A stretch of 64,000 bases of DNA from CAIWHR01 sp963788185 (GTDB lineage Bacteria > Pseudomonadota > Gammaproteobacteria > Burkholderiales > Casimicrobiaceae), in the NCBI GenBank assembly GCA_963788185.1, contig CAWBGE010000012.1, forward strand, positions 124,001 to 188,000. Reading direction: 5' to 3'. Of the stretch, positions 34,503 to 44,313 are shown one piece after another (position 1 is the stretch's first letter; each line of letters starts with the position of its first letter). Both the position numbers and the translations under genes were made by a program. The notes beneath the pieces are model-generated. The model was not told the DNA's origin. It saw only the letters and a list, made by a program, of their open reading frames with translations, and searched no databases.

Positions 34503-34838
34503 ATGCCCAGCATCGAGTTCAACGGCAAGACCTACGAGGTCGACGAGGAAGGCTATCTCGTCAATCTCTCCGACTGGAGCGTGGACATCGCAAACCACCT
34601 CGCCAAGATCGAGAACATCGAGATGACCCCGAACCACTGGGAAGTCGTCAACTACCTGCGCAAGTACTACGACGAGTACCAGATCGCGCCGGCAGTTCGC
34701 GTGCTGACCAAGGCCATCGGCAAGGCCCTCGGGCCCGACAAGGGCAACAGCGCATATCTGTACGAGCTGTTCCCGTACGGCCCCGCCAAGCAGGCGTGCA
34801 AGATCGCCGGCCTGGCGAAACCCACCGGCTGCATCTGA
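34503..34838 (+). CDS. dsrC: Sulfur-carrier/substrate protein DsrC
   Basis: DsrC presents sulfur to DsrAB as a trisulfide on its mobile C-terminal arm. The 111-residue product ends GPAKQACKIAGLAKPTGCI, with both conserved cysteines C99 and C110, ten residues apart. The released form is reoxidised or reduced by DsrK. It differs from the cysteine-less paralogue at 29248-29577. A strong AAGGAG precedes the ATG. Confidence 0.97.
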   Translation: MPSIEFNGKTYEVDEEGYLVNLSDWSVDIANHLAKIENIEMTPNHWEVVNYLRKYYDEYQIAPAVRVLTKAIGKALGPDKGNSAYLYELFPYGPAKQACKIAGLAKPTGCI

Positions 34839-34897
34839 CGGCATCCGGCGTCCTGTAGCTCGCCTGCCTCCGCGAGACACGCTCTCCGCCACCTGCG

Positions 34898-35626
34898 ATG
34901 ACCACCGCCACCGTCCTGTTTGCGCTGCTGTTCCACTTCGCCGCCGCGGTGCTGGCAGTAGGGCTTGGTTACCGGATCGCCGTCTACGCGCGCACCCCGG
35001 CGCCACTCAAGATCCCGTCGACGCCGGCACCAATGTCGCGCGGCGGTGTCGCGTTGCGCCTGCTGCGCGAGGTGACGCTGTTCGAGAGCCTTTTCAAGGG
35101 CAGCCTGTGGCTCTGGGCCTTCGCGTGGATGTTCCACCTGGGGCTGGCGCTGGTGCTGGCACGGCATCTGCGCTACTTCACCGAGCCGGTCTGGGGATGG
35201 ATCGCGTTTCTGGGTCCGTTCGGTACAGCCGGGAGCCTGGCGATGACCGCGGGCCTCGTCGCGCTCTGGTTGCGGCGGCCACTGCTCCCGCCCGTGCGCT
35301 ACATTTCGACTCCGTCCGATCACCTGATGCTGGCGCTGTTGCTCGCGATCGCACTGTCCGGGCTGGCGATGAAGCACGCCGTCCACACCGACGTCGCCGC
35401 GGTCAAGAATTTCGTCATCGGCCTGATGACGCTGTCGTGGAAGCCGCTGCCCGCCGACCCGCTGCTGTGGCTGCACCTCGGTCTCGTCGCGACGCTGATG
35501 ATCGTGTTTCCGTTCAGCAAGCTGCTGCACGCGCCGGGCGTGTTCTTCTCGCCATCGCGCAACCAGGCCGACGACCCGCGCGGGGCGCGCCATCTCGCGG
35601 CCTGGGCCGCACCGCTCGACTCCTGA
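34898..35626 (+). CDS. dsrM: DsrM, cytochrome b-type membrane subunit
   Basis: DsrM is the NarI-like di-heme b membrane subunit of the DsrMKJOP complex that links DsrC to the quinone pool. The 242-residue product has about five hydrophobic segments, starting with VLFALLFHFAAAVLAVGLGY, and histidines in the segments MFHLGLALVLARHL and LLWLHLGLVATLMIVF that may bind heme. It precedes dsrK by eight bases. Confidence 0.92.
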   Translation: MTTATVLFALLFHFAAAVLAVGLGYRIAVYARTPAPLKIPSTPAPMSRGGVALRLLREVTLFESLFKGSLWLWAFAWMFHLGLALVLARHLRYFTEPVWGWIAFLGPFGTAGSLAMTAGLVALWLRRPLLPPVRYISTPSDHLMLALLLAIALSGLAMKHAVHTDVAAVKNFVIGLMTLSWKPLPADPLLWLHLGLVATLMIVFPFSKLLHAPGVFFSPSRNQADDPRGARHLAAWAAPLDS

Positions 35627-35634
35627 ACTTCGCC

Positions 35635-37164
35635 ATGGCTGCCGAGATCAAAGCCCCCCCGCTGCGCGCGCTGCCCGTCGCACCGCCGTTGGTTCCCGGC
35701 ACCATGGCCGCGTCGCGGCCGTTCGTGGCCAGCGACAAGGTGCAGCAGGCGCTTGGCTTCCCCGGCGAGCTCGTGCCGGACTGGCAGCCGAAGGCGCTGG
35801 CGAAGATGGGCGAACTCCTCGGCAAGTACCGTTCGCTCAAGGTCTATCTCGACGCCTGCGTCCACTGCGGCGCCTGCGCCGACAAGTGCCAGTACTTCAT
35901 CGGCACCCAGGACCCTCTCAACATGCCGGTGGCGCGCCAGGACCTGATGCGCAGCGTCTACCGCCGCCATTTCACGCTGCCGGGGAGGCTCATCCCGGAC
36001 CTCGTGGGCGCGCGCGAGCTCACCCGCGAAGTGCTCGACCAGTGGTACACGTATTACAACCAGTGCTCCGAGTGCCGCCGCTGCGCGGTGTTCTGCCCCT
36101 ACGGCATCGACACCGCCGAAATCACGATGGCGGCCAAGGAGATCATGGACAGCGTCGGCCTCGGGCAGAAGTACCCGAACGAGATCATCGGCAAGGTGCA
36201 TCGCATCGGCAACAACCTCGGCCTGCCCGGGCCTGCCCTCGCGAACACGGTGGAAGGCCTGGAGGAGGACGTCAAGGACGAGACCGGCGTCGATGTCCGT
36301 TTCCCGGTCGACGAGAAGGGTGCCGAGGTCCTGCTGGTCGTGCCGTCGGCCGACTTCTTCGCCGAACCGCACGTCGACAGCCTGATCGGCTACGCCAAGG
36401 TGTTCCACGCCGCCGGCATCCGCTGGACGCTGTCGTCGCACGCGTCCGAGGCCGGCAACTTCGGCCTCTTCATCGGTAACTACGAGCAGATGCGCAAGAT
36501 GGCGCTGCGCGTCCGCGAGGCGGCACTCGAACTCGGCGTCAAGCGCATCGTCGTCGGCGAATGCGGGCACGCCTGGCGCGTCGCGTACAGCTTCTGGAAT
36601 ACGCTGGTCGGCATCGGCGCCGGCGGCAACGACCCGTTCGCGCGAAAGCTGCAGAGCCAGCTCGACCCCAACTTCCGGCAGCCGGCGCACATCTGCGAGC
36701 TCACCTGGGACCTCATCCGGCGCGGGGCGCTGTCCTTCGACAGGGACGCCAACGACCACCGGATCGTCACTTTCCACGATTCCTGCAACGTCGCGCGCGC
36801 GTCGAGCATGGGCGACACGCCGGGTGGCCAGTTCGAGATCCCGCGCGCCATCATCCGCGCCGTCGCCAACCACTACGTCGAGATGGCGCCGGAGACGACC
36901 TGCGAGCGGACCTTCTGCTGCGGCGCGGGTGGCGGCCTGCTGACCGACGAGCTCCTCGACCTGCGGGTCAAGGGTGCACTGCCCCGGATGGAAGCATTGC
37001 GCGAGGTCGCGGACCGCCACGGCGTCAACTTCATGGCATCGATCTGCGCGATCTGCAAGGCGCAGTTCGGTACGGTATTGCCTTACTACGGCTTCAAGGC
37101 AGGCATGGTGGGCGGCGTCCACCAACTTGTCAGCACGGCGATCCGCTTCGGCGCCGCCAAGTAA
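35635..37164 (+). CDS. dsrK: DsrK, HdrD-like iron-sulfur subunit
   Basis: DsrK is the cytoplasm-facing catalytic subunit of DsrMKJOP, related to heterodisulfide reductase HdrD. Two [4Fe-4S] motifs are visible (CVHCGACADKC and CSECRRCAVFC). The CCG-type region has VGECGHAWR and FCCGAGGGLL, which build the special catalytic cluster. The length is 509 residues from the ATG at 35635. It is thought to act on the DsrC disulfide or trisulfide. Confidence 0.94.
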   Translation: MAAEIKAPPLRALPVAPPLVPGTMAASRPFVASDKVQQALGFPGELVPDWQPKALAKMGELLGKYRSLKVYLDACVHCGACADKCQYFIGTQDPLNMPVARQDLMRSVYRRHFTLPGRLIPDLVGARELTREVLDQWYTYYNQCSECRRCAVFCPYGIDTAEITMAAKEIMDSVGLGQKYPNEIIGKVHRIGNNLGLPGPALANTVEGLEEDVKDETGVDVRFPVDEKGAEVLLVVPSADFFAEPHVDSLIGYAKVFHAAGIRWTLSSHASEAGNFGLFIGNYEQMRKMALRVREAALELGVKRIVVGECGHAWRVAYSFWNTLVGIGAGGNDPFARKLQSQLDPNFRQPAHICELTWDLIRRGALSFDRDANDHRIVTFHDSCNVARASSMGDTPGGQFEIPRAIIRAVANHYVEMAPETTCERTFCCGAGGGLLTDELLDLRVKGALPRMEALREVADRHGVNFMASICAICKAQFGTVLPYYGFKAGMVGGVHQLVSTAIRFGAAK

Positions 37165-37194
37165 CCCACAACGTTCACCGCGGAGAAACAAGCG

Positions 37195-39108
37195 ATGGCC
37201 ACCCCAACCGTGCAGACAGAGAAACCCTCGTTCCGCCGCTACCAGGACGGCGACGCCCAGTTCAAGTCCTGGCGCGAGCTGATCTTCCAAGCGAGCTTTT
37301 CCTACAAGTGCCCGACCTACATCCAGTCGGCGCCACCGTGCCAGGGTGCCTGCCCGGCGGGCGAGGACATCCGCGGCTATCTCAACATCGTCACCGGCAT
37401 CGAGAAGCCGCCGAAGGGGCCGGACGGCAAGCCCACGATGTCCTGGCAGGAATACGCCTGGCGACGGATCACCGACGCCAACCCCTTCCCGGCGATCATG
37501 GGGCGCGTGTGCCCGGCGCCGTGCCAGGGCGGCTGTAACCGCACCGCACTCGAAGGCTACGTCGGGATCAACTCGGTCGAGCACTTCCTGGGCGACTGGG
37601 CGATTCAGCAGGGTCTCAAGTTCAATCCGCCGGCAAATGAAACCGGCAGGCGCGTGGCCGTCGTCGGTGGCGGAGTTTCCGGCCTGTCCGCGGCCTATCA
37701 CCTGCGCCGCCGCGGTCACGCGGTCGTCGTGTTCGAGGCGTTCCCCAAACTCGGCGGCATGCTGAGCTTCGGCCTGCCCGACTACCGGACGCCGCACGAC
37801 ATCGTCGACGCCGAGGTGCAGCGCATCCTCGACATGGGCGTCGAGGTTCGCGTCAATGCCAAGGTCGGCAAGGAATTGACCCTGGCCGAGCTCAAGCGCG
37901 ATTTCGACGCGGTTTACCTCGGCATCGGCGCCCAGCGCGGCAGCACGCTGGACGTTCCCGGTGGCGACGCGCCGAACGTCGTCGACGGCCTCTCGTTCCT
38001 GCATGACTACAACGAGGGCAAGTGCGAAGACGCCGGCAAGCGCATCGTCGTCATCGGCGGTGGCGACACCGCGATGGACTGCGCGTCGGTCGCCCGGCGG
38101 TTGGGCGCCCGCAACGCCGACGGCAGCCTGCGCAAAGGATCGAAGGACGGGCGCGCCAACGCCGAGGTCGTGATCGCCTATCGGCGCACGGTGGCGGAGA
38201 TGCCGGCGCTGAAGCACGAGATCGCCGCGGTGCTCCAGGAAGGAGTCAGGATCGAGACCTGCGTCGTGCCGGTCGCGGTCGTCACGGACGCGCAGGGCCG
38301 CGCCACCGCGCTGCGCGTGCAGGATATCGAATGGGTGAACAAGAAGATGGTGCGCAAGGAGGGAACCGAGCACGACATCCCCTGCGACCTCGTCGTCACC
38401 GCCATCGGTCAGGTCGTCGACTGGTCCGGGATGGACCAGTTCAAGAACGCCTCCGGCCTCGCCCAGGTCGACAAGAACTTGGTCACGGAGCCGGGCGTGT
38501 TCGTCGGCGGCGACGCGATCAAGCCCCATCTGCTGACGACCGCGATCGGGCATGGCCGCATCGCAGCCGAGGGCATCGATCGCTACATCGCCGGCCTCGA
38601 GCTCGACCGCCGGCCCAAGGTCGACGTCAAGTCGTTCAGCCTCGAGAAGAAGATGATCGAGGCGGGTACCCGGTTCGAGACCGTCGCCGAGCCGATCATT
38701 GGCACCGACCAGAGCAAGGCGGCGATCCACAACTTCGACGATCGATCCAATCGCTACATCATCCCCGCCGAGGAGCTTTACCTCGGTCATTTCGAGCACA
38801 CCGTGCGCTTTGAGCGCAGCGAGCGCGAGATCGACGCGCACAACGTGCTGGGCAACATCGACGAGCGCCTGATCGCGCTCACCGAGGAAGAGACCAAGGC
38901 CGAGGCGGAACGCTGCATGAGCTGCGGCATGTGTTTCGAGTGCGACAACTGCGTCGTCTACTGCCCGCAGGGAGCCGTCGCGCGCGTGCCCAAGACGGAG
39001 GCGACGCTGGGGCGCTACGTGGTCACCGACTACGACAAGTGCATCGGCTGCCACATCTGCAAGGACGTCTGTCCCACGGGCTACATCCAGATGGGACTCG
39101 GGGAATAG
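37195..39108 (+). CDS. dsrL: DsrL, NAD(P)H:acceptor oxidoreductase of the Dsr system
   Basis: DsrL is an iron-sulfur flavoprotein that passes electrons from reverse DsrAB to NAD(P). The 637-residue product resembles the small subunit of glutamate synthase. It has N-terminal cysteines (PPCQGACPAGED; VCPAPCQGGC), the FAD motif VVGGGVSGLSAAYHL, the NAD(P) motif VIGGGDTAMDCASVARR and a C-terminal ferredoxin (CMSCGMCFECDNC; CIGCHICKDVCP). DsrL is essential in phototrophic sulfur oxidisers and supports the oxidative assignment. Confidence 0.94.
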   Translation: MATPTVQTEKPSFRRYQDGDAQFKSWRELIFQASFSYKCPTYIQSAPPCQGACPAGEDIRGYLNIVTGIEKPPKGPDGKPTMSWQEYAWRRITDANPFPAIMGRVCPAPCQGGCNRTALEGYVGINSVEHFLGDWAIQQGLKFNPPANETGRRVAVVGGGVSGLSAAYHLRRRGHAVVVFEAFPKLGGMLSFGLPDYRTPHDIVDAEVQRILDMGVEVRVNAKVGKELTLAELKRDFDAVYLGIGAQRGSTLDVPGGDAPNVVDGLSFLHDYNEGKCEDAGKRIVVIGGGDTAMDCASVARRLGARNADGSLRKGSKDGRANAEVVIAYRRTVAEMPALKHEIAAVLQEGVRIETCVVPVAVVTDAQGRATALRVQDIEWVNKKMVRKEGTEHDIPCDLVVTAIGQVVDWSGMDQFKNASGLAQVDKNLVTEPGVFVGGDAIKPHLLTTAIGHGRIAAEGIDRYIAGLELDRRPKVDVKSFSLEKKMIEAGTRFETVAEPIIGTDQSKAAIHNFDDRSNRYIIPAEELYLGHFEHTVRFERSEREIDAHNVLGNIDERLIALTEEETKAEAERCMSCGMCFECDNCVVYCPQGAVARVPKTEATLGRYVVTDYDKCIGCHICKDVCPTGYIQMGLGE

Positions 39109-39112
39109 GCCG

Positions 39113-39550
39113 ATGGCCGCCGCACCGCTTCGGCAGACCCCCGGTGGCCTGCGCTTGGTCCGCACGGTCGCGCTGACGCTTGCCCTCGCTGCCGCGATCG
39201 CGGCCGGCGCATGGGCCAGTGCCGGCGACACGGCCGTTGCCACAGCTGCGGCCAAGACAGGCTGCGTCGAGGAAACGGCATTCATGCGGCGCAACCACAT
39301 GGACCTGCTGCAGAGTCACCGTGACCGCACCGTGAAGGATGGCATCCGGACGACCCGATACAGCCTCGAAGGCTGCGTGAACTGCCACGCCGACAAGGAA
39401 ACCGGCAGCGTTGTCGGTCGCAACGCAACCGGGACCGAGGGTTTCTGCGCCGGATGCCATCGGTTCGTGGCGGCCAGTCCAGATTGCTTCGAATGCCACT
39501 CGCCCAGGGGGTCGCCCCAGACCGCTGCGACGGCGGGAGCGAAGCGATGA
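39113..39550 (+). CDS. dsrJ: DsrJ, triheme cytochrome c
   Basis: DsrJ is the periplasmic triheme cytochrome c of DsrMKJOP. The 145-residue product has an uncleaved-type signal anchor (VALTLALAAAIAAGAWAS) and three CxxCH heme sites: CVNCH, CAGCH and CFECH. Its stop overlaps the dsrO start. Confidence 0.95.
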   Translation: MAAAPLRQTPGGLRLVRTVALTLALAAAIAAGAWASAGDTAVATAAAKTGCVEETAFMRRNHMDLLQSHRDRTVKDGIRTTRYSLEGCVNCHADKETGSVVGRNATGTEGFCAGCHRFVAASPDCFECHSPRGSPQTAATAGAKR

Positions 39551-40341
39551 GCCCGCTCCGCCGCCCTGACGACGATTTGCCGGGCGCGCAGCGCGACGGC
39601 ACCCCGGCGACCCCGATCGACACCACGCGCCGCAGGCTCGTCGGCTGGGCATCCGCCGGCCTCGCCGGCGTCGCGATTGCTCCCGGCGTGATGCTGTTCG
39701 ATCTCGCGCACGGCCGCGCGCCCGAGGTTGCCGCGTCGGGCAGGGTCCGCTGGGGAATGCTGGTCGATGCGACGAAGTGCGCGCCCGACTGCAGCGCCTG
39801 TGTGGTCGCCTGCGCCAAAGAGAACGGCCTGCCGGAGGGCAAGGGCGGGACAGCGCCGCAGTGGATCCGCAAGGTCGATCTCAAGGATTTGCGCAGCGGG
39901 CGTGCCGTCTCCGCGCCGGTGATGTGCCAGCACTGTGCGCACCCGCCCTGCGTCGACGTCTGCCCCACCGGCGCATCGTTCAAGCGCGCCGACGGCATCG
40001 TGCTGGTCGACCGGCACCTCTGCATCGGCTGTCGCTACTGCATGATGGCCTGCCCCTACAAGGCGCGTTCGTTCGTGTTCGAGCCGGTGACCGGCCAGCG
40101 CCCCGAGGTGCCGCGCGGCCGCGGCTGCGTCGAGTCCTGCACGCTGTGCGTTCACCGGGTCGATCGCGGCGGCACGCCCGCCTGCGTCGACGCCTGCGCC
40201 GCCGCCGGGCACCGCGCGATCGTGTTCGGAGACCTCAACGACCCGACCAGCGACATCGCCCGCCGCGTGGCCGCCCAGGCGACGCGAGCGCTGCGCCCCG
40301 ACCTGCGGCTGGCACCCGGCGTGCGTTACCAGGGCGTCTAG
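39547..40341 (+). CDS. dsrO: DsrO, periplasmic ferredoxin-like subunit
   Basis: DsrO is the exported iron-sulfur subunit of DsrMKJOP. A twin-arginine signal is visible (TTRRRLVGWASAGLAGVAIA). Cysteine motifs for several [4Fe-4S] clusters follow (CAPDCSACVVAC; CQHCAHPPCVDVCP; CIGCRYCMMACP; CTLCVHR). The ATG at 39547 overlaps the dsrJ stop (ATGA) and gives 264 residues, close to family length. Confidence 0.94.
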   Translation: MSPLRRPDDDLPGAQRDGTPATPIDTTRRRLVGWASAGLAGVAIAPGVMLFDLAHGRAPEVAASGRVRWGMLVDATKCAPDCSACVVACAKENGLPEGKGGTAPQWIRKVDLKDLRSGRAVSAPVMCQHCAHPPCVDVCPTGASFKRADGIVLVDRHLCIGCRYCMMACPYKARSFVFEPVTGQRPEVPRGRGCVESCTLCVHRVDRGGTPACVDACAAAGHRAIVFGDLNDPTSDIARRVAAQATRALRPDLRLAPGVRYQGV

Positions 40342-40342
40342 A

Positions 40343-41548
40343 ATGGCCATCCACAGCGCGCTTTCCCGTCCCTCCGCCCGCTCGTTCTGGCTGCTGGCCG
40401 CTGGCGGCGCGCTGCTCGTCCTGATCGGGCTCCTGGCCGCGCACGCGATGGAAGTCAGCGGCCACGCGATCACCGGGATGAACAACCAGATCGTCTGGGG
40501 ACTGCCGCACGTCGTCGCCGTGTTTCTCGTCGTCGCCGCCTCCGGTGTGCTCAACGTGGCGAACATCCATTCGGCGTTCGGCGAGAGCGCGTACAAGTAC
40601 TGCGCGCCGTTGTCCGGCCTGCTGTGCATCGCGCTGGTGTCGGGAGGCGTGACGGTGGAGGTACTCGATCTCGGCCGACCCGAACGCGTGTTCCTCGCCA
40701 TGACACACCACAACTTCACGTCGGTGTTCGCCTGGAACGTCGTTCTCTACACCGGGATGATCGTCATCGTCGCCACCTACCTGGGAACGATCATGGACCG
40801 CCGCTACGAAGCGCGTTCCGGCGTCGCCGGCGTGGCGTCGTTCGTCTGGCGGATCCTGCTCACCACCGGCACCGGATCGATCTTCGCTTTCCTCGTCGCC
40901 CGCGCGGCCTACGGCAGCGCGCTGCTTGCGCCGCTGTTCATCGTGCTGTCGCTGTCCTGGGGCCTGGCCGTGTTCCTGCCGGCGCAGGCGGCGCTGCACG
41001 CGTGGAACCGGTCCGCGCCGTCGCCGGAGCTCCTGCGCCGGATGCGCAGGCTGCTGGGGTTGTTCGTCGCCGCCGGGTTGTTCCTGACCTTCGTCCAGCA
41101 CCTGACCGGCACGTACTTCGCGCGGCAGGTCGGATTCGAGCGATTCATTCTGCTCGAGGGCGCGCCCTATCCGGCGCTGTTCTGGCTGGGCTACGTCGGC
41201 GCCGGCTGCATGGTGCCGATGCTGCTCGCCTTCCATCCCCGGTTCGGCAGCGCCCGCGCGCTTGTTGCCGCATCGCTGCTGGTCGTCATCGGGGCGTTTG
41301 CCTGGCTCTACGTTTTCATCGTCGGCGGCCAGGCGTGGCCGCTGGAGATCTTTCCGGGCTATGCGGCGAGCAGCAGTTTTGCCGATGGCGCGATCGGCCA
41401 GTACGCGCCGACTCCGCCGGAACTGCTGCTCGGACTGGGTGGTGCGGGTGTCGCGTTCCTGGTGACGATCATCGGCGCCCGTGTTCTGGACTTCCTGCCG
41501 CAGGACGGCACGATACCGCAGCTCGGCACCGGTGCGCCTGCCAGGTAG
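40343..41548 (+). CDS. dsrP: DsrP, NrfD-like membrane subunit
   Basis: DsrP is the polytopic NrfD/PsrC-like quinone-interacting subunit of DsrMKJOP. The 401-residue product has around ten hydrophobic segments (for example FWLLAAGGALLVLIGLLAAHA and WGLPHVVAVFLVVAASGVLN). It starts one base after the dsrO stop, completing the five-subunit complex. Confidence 0.94.
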   Translation: MAIHSALSRPSARSFWLLAAGGALLVLIGLLAAHAMEVSGHAITGMNNQIVWGLPHVVAVFLVVAASGVLNVANIHSAFGESAYKYCAPLSGLLCIALVSGGVTVEVLDLGRPERVFLAMTHHNFTSVFAWNVVLYTGMIVIVATYLGTIMDRRYEARSGVAGVASFVWRILLTTGTGSIFAFLVARAAYGSALLAPLFIVLSLSWGLAVFLPAQAALHAWNRSAPSPELLRRMRRLLGLFVAAGLFLTFVQHLTGTYFARQVGFERFILLEGAPYPALFWLGYVGAGCMVPMLLAFHPRFGSARALVAASLLVVIGAFAWLYVFIVGGQAWPLEIFPGYAASSSFADGAIGQYAPTPPELLLGLGGAGVAFLVTIIGARVLDFLPQDGTIPQLGTGAPAR

Positions 41549-41552
41549 CCCG

Positions 41553-43019
41553 ATGCCGCAGCGCACGCTCTCCCCGCACCGTCTCCTCGTCTCGGCCACG
41601 CACAAATCGTCCGGCAAGACGACGATCGCGATCGGACTGTGTGCCGCGCTGCGCGCGCGCGGCCTCCAAGTGCAGCCGTTCAAGAAGGGCCCCGATTACA
41701 TCGATCCGCTGTGGCTGTCCGCTGCCTGCGGTCGCCGCTGCCGCAATCTCGATCCCTGGCTGTCCGACAGCGCCGAGCTGCGCGGATGCTTCCGCCGCCA
41801 CGCAGCGACCGCCGACATCTCGATCGTCGAGGGCAACAAGGGTCTCTACGACGGATTGGCGCTGGATGGCAGCAACAGCAACGCCGCGGTCGCCAAGACG
41901 CTGGAGCTGCCGGTGCTGCTGGTCATCGACGCCCGCGGCATGACGCGCGGGATCGCGCCGCTGATCCTCGGTTACCAGGCGTTCGACCGCGACGTCCATA
42001 TCGCCGGCATCGTCCTCAACAACCTGGGAGGCAGCCGCCACGAGTCCAAGCTGCGGCAGGTGATCGAACACTACACCGACGTGCCGGTGCTGGGCGCGGT
42101 GCAACGCGACCCGCGGCTGTCCATCGCCGAACGCCATCTCGGACTCATGCCCAGCAACGAAGCCGACGACGCCGGGAGGCAGATCGCCGCGATCGGCAAC
42201 ATCATCGCGGGAGCGGTCGATCTCGACGCGCTGTTGCGCATCGCCGCGCATCTGCCGCCCATTCCGGTGTCCATCGACCCGATCGAGGCGCCGATGCCCG
42301 GCACCACCGAAGCCGTCAGAATCGGCGTCGCACAGGATCGGGCCTTCGGCTTCTACTACGCCGACGACCTCGATGCGCTGCGCGCCGCGGGCGCAACGCT
42401 GGTCCGGCTCGACACGCTGGAGGACACGCAGCTACCGGGCATCGACGGCCTCTTTCTCGGCGGCGGGTTTCCCGAGATGCTGGCCGGGGCGCTCGAGGCG
42501 AACGTCACGCTGCGCGCGCGACTCAAGGCCGCGATCGATGCCGGGCTGCCCGTCTATGCCGAATGCGGCGGACTCATGTACCTTGCGCGATCGCTGGTCA
42601 CAGGAGGGCGAAGTTACAGCATGGTCGGGGCAATTCCCGGCGACGCGGTGATGCACGAGCGTCCCGTCGGTCGGGGCTACGTCGAACTCGAGCGCACCGC
42701 TGATTTTCCCTGGCCGGACGCGGGCGGCGCCGGATCGAGCGTTCGCGCGCACGAATTCCACTACTCGAGCCTCGAGAACCTGCCGGACGATGCCCGCTAC
42801 GCCTACACTGTCAAGCGCGGACACGGCATCGACGGCAAGCACGACGGGATCGTCGTCGGCAGCGTGCTGGGATCGTATGCGCACCTTCGTCACGCCGGGG
42901 GCAACGACTGGGCCGCACGGTTCGTCGACTTCGTCCGCGCGGCAGGCTATCGTCGCAGCCACGGCGACAATGCCGCTTCGCCGCCCTCGCAGCAAGGGCG
43001 CGAGGCGACCGTTGTCTGA
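41553..43019 (+). CDS. dsrN: DsrN, cobyrinate a,c-diamide synthase-like amidase
   Basis: DsrN is related to CobB and amidates siroheme to siroamide, the prosthetic group of DsrAB. The 488-residue product has an N-terminal P-loop domain (SATHKSSGKTTIAIGL), KKGPDYIDPLW, and a C-terminal glutamine amidotransferase domain with the catalytic cysteine in YAECGGLMYLA. It begins five bases after dsrP. Confidence 0.94.
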   Translation: MPQRTLSPHRLLVSATHKSSGKTTIAIGLCAALRARGLQVQPFKKGPDYIDPLWLSAACGRRCRNLDPWLSDSAELRGCFRRHAATADISIVEGNKGLYDGLALDGSNSNAAVAKTLELPVLLVIDARGMTRGIAPLILGYQAFDRDVHIAGIVLNNLGGSRHESKLRQVIEHYTDVPVLGAVQRDPRLSIAERHLGLMPSNEADDAGRQIAAIGNIIAGAVDLDALLRIAAHLPPIPVSIDPIEAPMPGTTEAVRIGVAQDRAFGFYYADDLDALRAAGATLVRLDTLEDTQLPGIDGLFLGGGFPEMLAGALEANVTLRARLKAAIDAGLPVYAECGGLMYLARSLVTGGRSYSMVGAIPGDAVMHERPVGRGYVELERTADFPWPDAGGAGSSVRAHEFHYSSLENLPDDARYAYTVKRGHGIDGKHDGIVVGSVLGSYAHLRHAGGNDWAARFVDFVRAAGYRRSHGDNAASPPSQQGREATVV

Positions 43020-43091
43020 CGGACCCGTTGTCCGATGGCAGCGCCGACATCGGCGGCAGCACGCCCCCATACGCCTTAGAATGCGATCTCC

Positions 43092-43436
43092 ATGATCAAC
43101 GTCACCCCGACCGCCGCAAAGCAGGTCCGCGCTGCCGCCGATGCCGCCGATGCCGACGGACTGGCGCTGCGCATCGCCGCGCGCCGCGATGCCGACGGTT
43201 CGCTGCACTATGCGATGGGCTTCGATGAGGAGCGCGATCAGGATCTGCGCGTCGCGTCGGAAGGCGTCGATCTCGTCGTCGCGCCGGGGCAACGCGACCT
43301 CCTCGCCGGCATGACGCTGGACTATGTCGAGTTCGAGCCCGGCGACTTCCGCTTCATCTTCATCAACCCCAACGACGCGCCGGCGCCCCGGCCCGGTGGC
43401 TGCGGCACCGGCGGCTGCGGCTGTGCTGGCGCTTGA
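43092..43436 (+). CDS. dsrR: DsrR, A-type carrier-like protein
   Basis: DsrR is an IscA-like protein that affects dsr expression at the post-transcriptional level in Allochromatium. The 114-residue product has the A-type carrier fold (INVTPTAAKQVRAAADA; DYVEFEPGDFRFIFINPN). The internal cysteine of IscA (near residue 35) is absent. A glycine/cysteine tail (GGCGTGGCGCAGA) remains, so iron-sulfur binding is uncertain. Confidence 0.88.
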   Translation: MINVTPTAAKQVRAAADAADADGLALRIAARRDADGSLHYAMGFDEERDQDLRVASEGVDLVVAPGQRDLLAGMTLDYVEFEPGDFRFIFINPNDAPAPRPGGCGTGGCGCAGA

Positions 43437-43444
43437 TCCCTGCC

Positions 43445-44311
43445 ATGCGCCCAACCACCGAAGAAGCCTCGATGTCGACAGCCGATCGAGCGGGCGTTGA
43501 GCGACCCTCGGGCGCGCCGGTCACTACCGCGGTTGGCCGGGTATTCCTGGTCGGCGCCGGCCCCGGCGACCCGGAACTCCTGACGCTGCGCGCGTATCAC
43601 CTGCTCCAGGACGCCGACGTCGTGCTGTACGACAACCTCGTCTCGCCGGCGATCCTCGCGCTGCTGCCTGCCGCGACGGAGCGCGTCTACGTCGGCAAGG
43701 AGCGCGACAAGCACACGCTGCCACAGGAGGAGATCAACGTCCTGCTGGTGCGCCTCGCGCGCGAAGGCCGGCGCGTGCTGCGCTTGAAGGGCGGCGATCC
43801 CTTCATCTTCGGGCGGGGTGGCGAAGAGATCGACACGCTGGCTGCGGAAGGCATCCCCTTCGAGGTCGTGCCCGGCATCACCGCGGCGCTGGGTGTCGCG
43901 TCGTACGCCGGCATTCCGCTCACCCACCGCGATCATGCGCAGGCCTGCGTGTTCGTCACCGGCCATCTCAAGGACGGAACGATGGATCTCGACTGGGCCG
44001 CACTCGCCCGACCCCGGCAGACGATCGTCGTCTACATGGGGTTGCTCGGGCTGCCGACGCTCTGCGCCGAACTCGTGCGCCACGGGGCGCCGCCGGACCT
44101 GCCGATTGCGGTCGTCCAGCAGGGAACCACTGCCCGGCAGCGCGTGGTCACCGGCACGCTCGCCACACTGCCCGCGCTCGCCGCAGCCGCGAATCTGCGA
44201 CCGCCCACGTTGACCATCGTCGGCAACGTCGTGCGTTTGCGCGAGCGCCTCAACTGGTATCGCGGTGCAGATGTCGACGTGATGCCATCGCCCCCGCCCG
44301 CGACGCTTTGA
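43445..44311 (+). CDS. cobA: Uroporphyrinogen-III C-methyltransferase (siroheme branch)
   Basis: SUMT adds two methyl groups to uroporphyrinogen III, the first step to siroheme. The 288-residue product has GRVFLVGAGPGDPELLTLRA, LKGGDPFIFGRGGEE and VVPGITAALGVA, the family core. It lacks the CysG Fe-chelatase half. It follows dsrR and provides precursor for the DsrAB siroamide, working ahead of DsrN. The ATG at 43445 is used; a later ATG at 43472 is possible. Confidence 0.93.
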   Translation: MRPTTEEASMSTADRAGVERPSGAPVTTAVGRVFLVGAGPGDPELLTLRAYHLLQDADVVLYDNLVSPAILALLPAATERVYVGKERDKHTLPQEEINVLLVRLAREGRRVLRLKGGDPFIFGRGGEEIDTLAAEGIPFEVVPGITAALGVASYAGIPLTHRDHAQACVFVTGHLKDGTMDLDWAALARPRQTIVVYMGLLGLPTLCAELVRHGAPPDLPIAVVQQGTTARQRVVTGTLATLPALAAAANLRPPTLTIVGNVVRLRERLNWYRGADVDVMPSPPPATL

Positions 44312-44313
44312 CC

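Noticed and set aside
35320..39300. Very long reverse-strand open frame (over 1,300 codons) opposite dsrK and dsrL
   Set aside because: It is a high-GC shadow of dsrM-dsrJ; the composition is arginine/alanine/valine-rich with no domain, while the forward genes have clear motifs.
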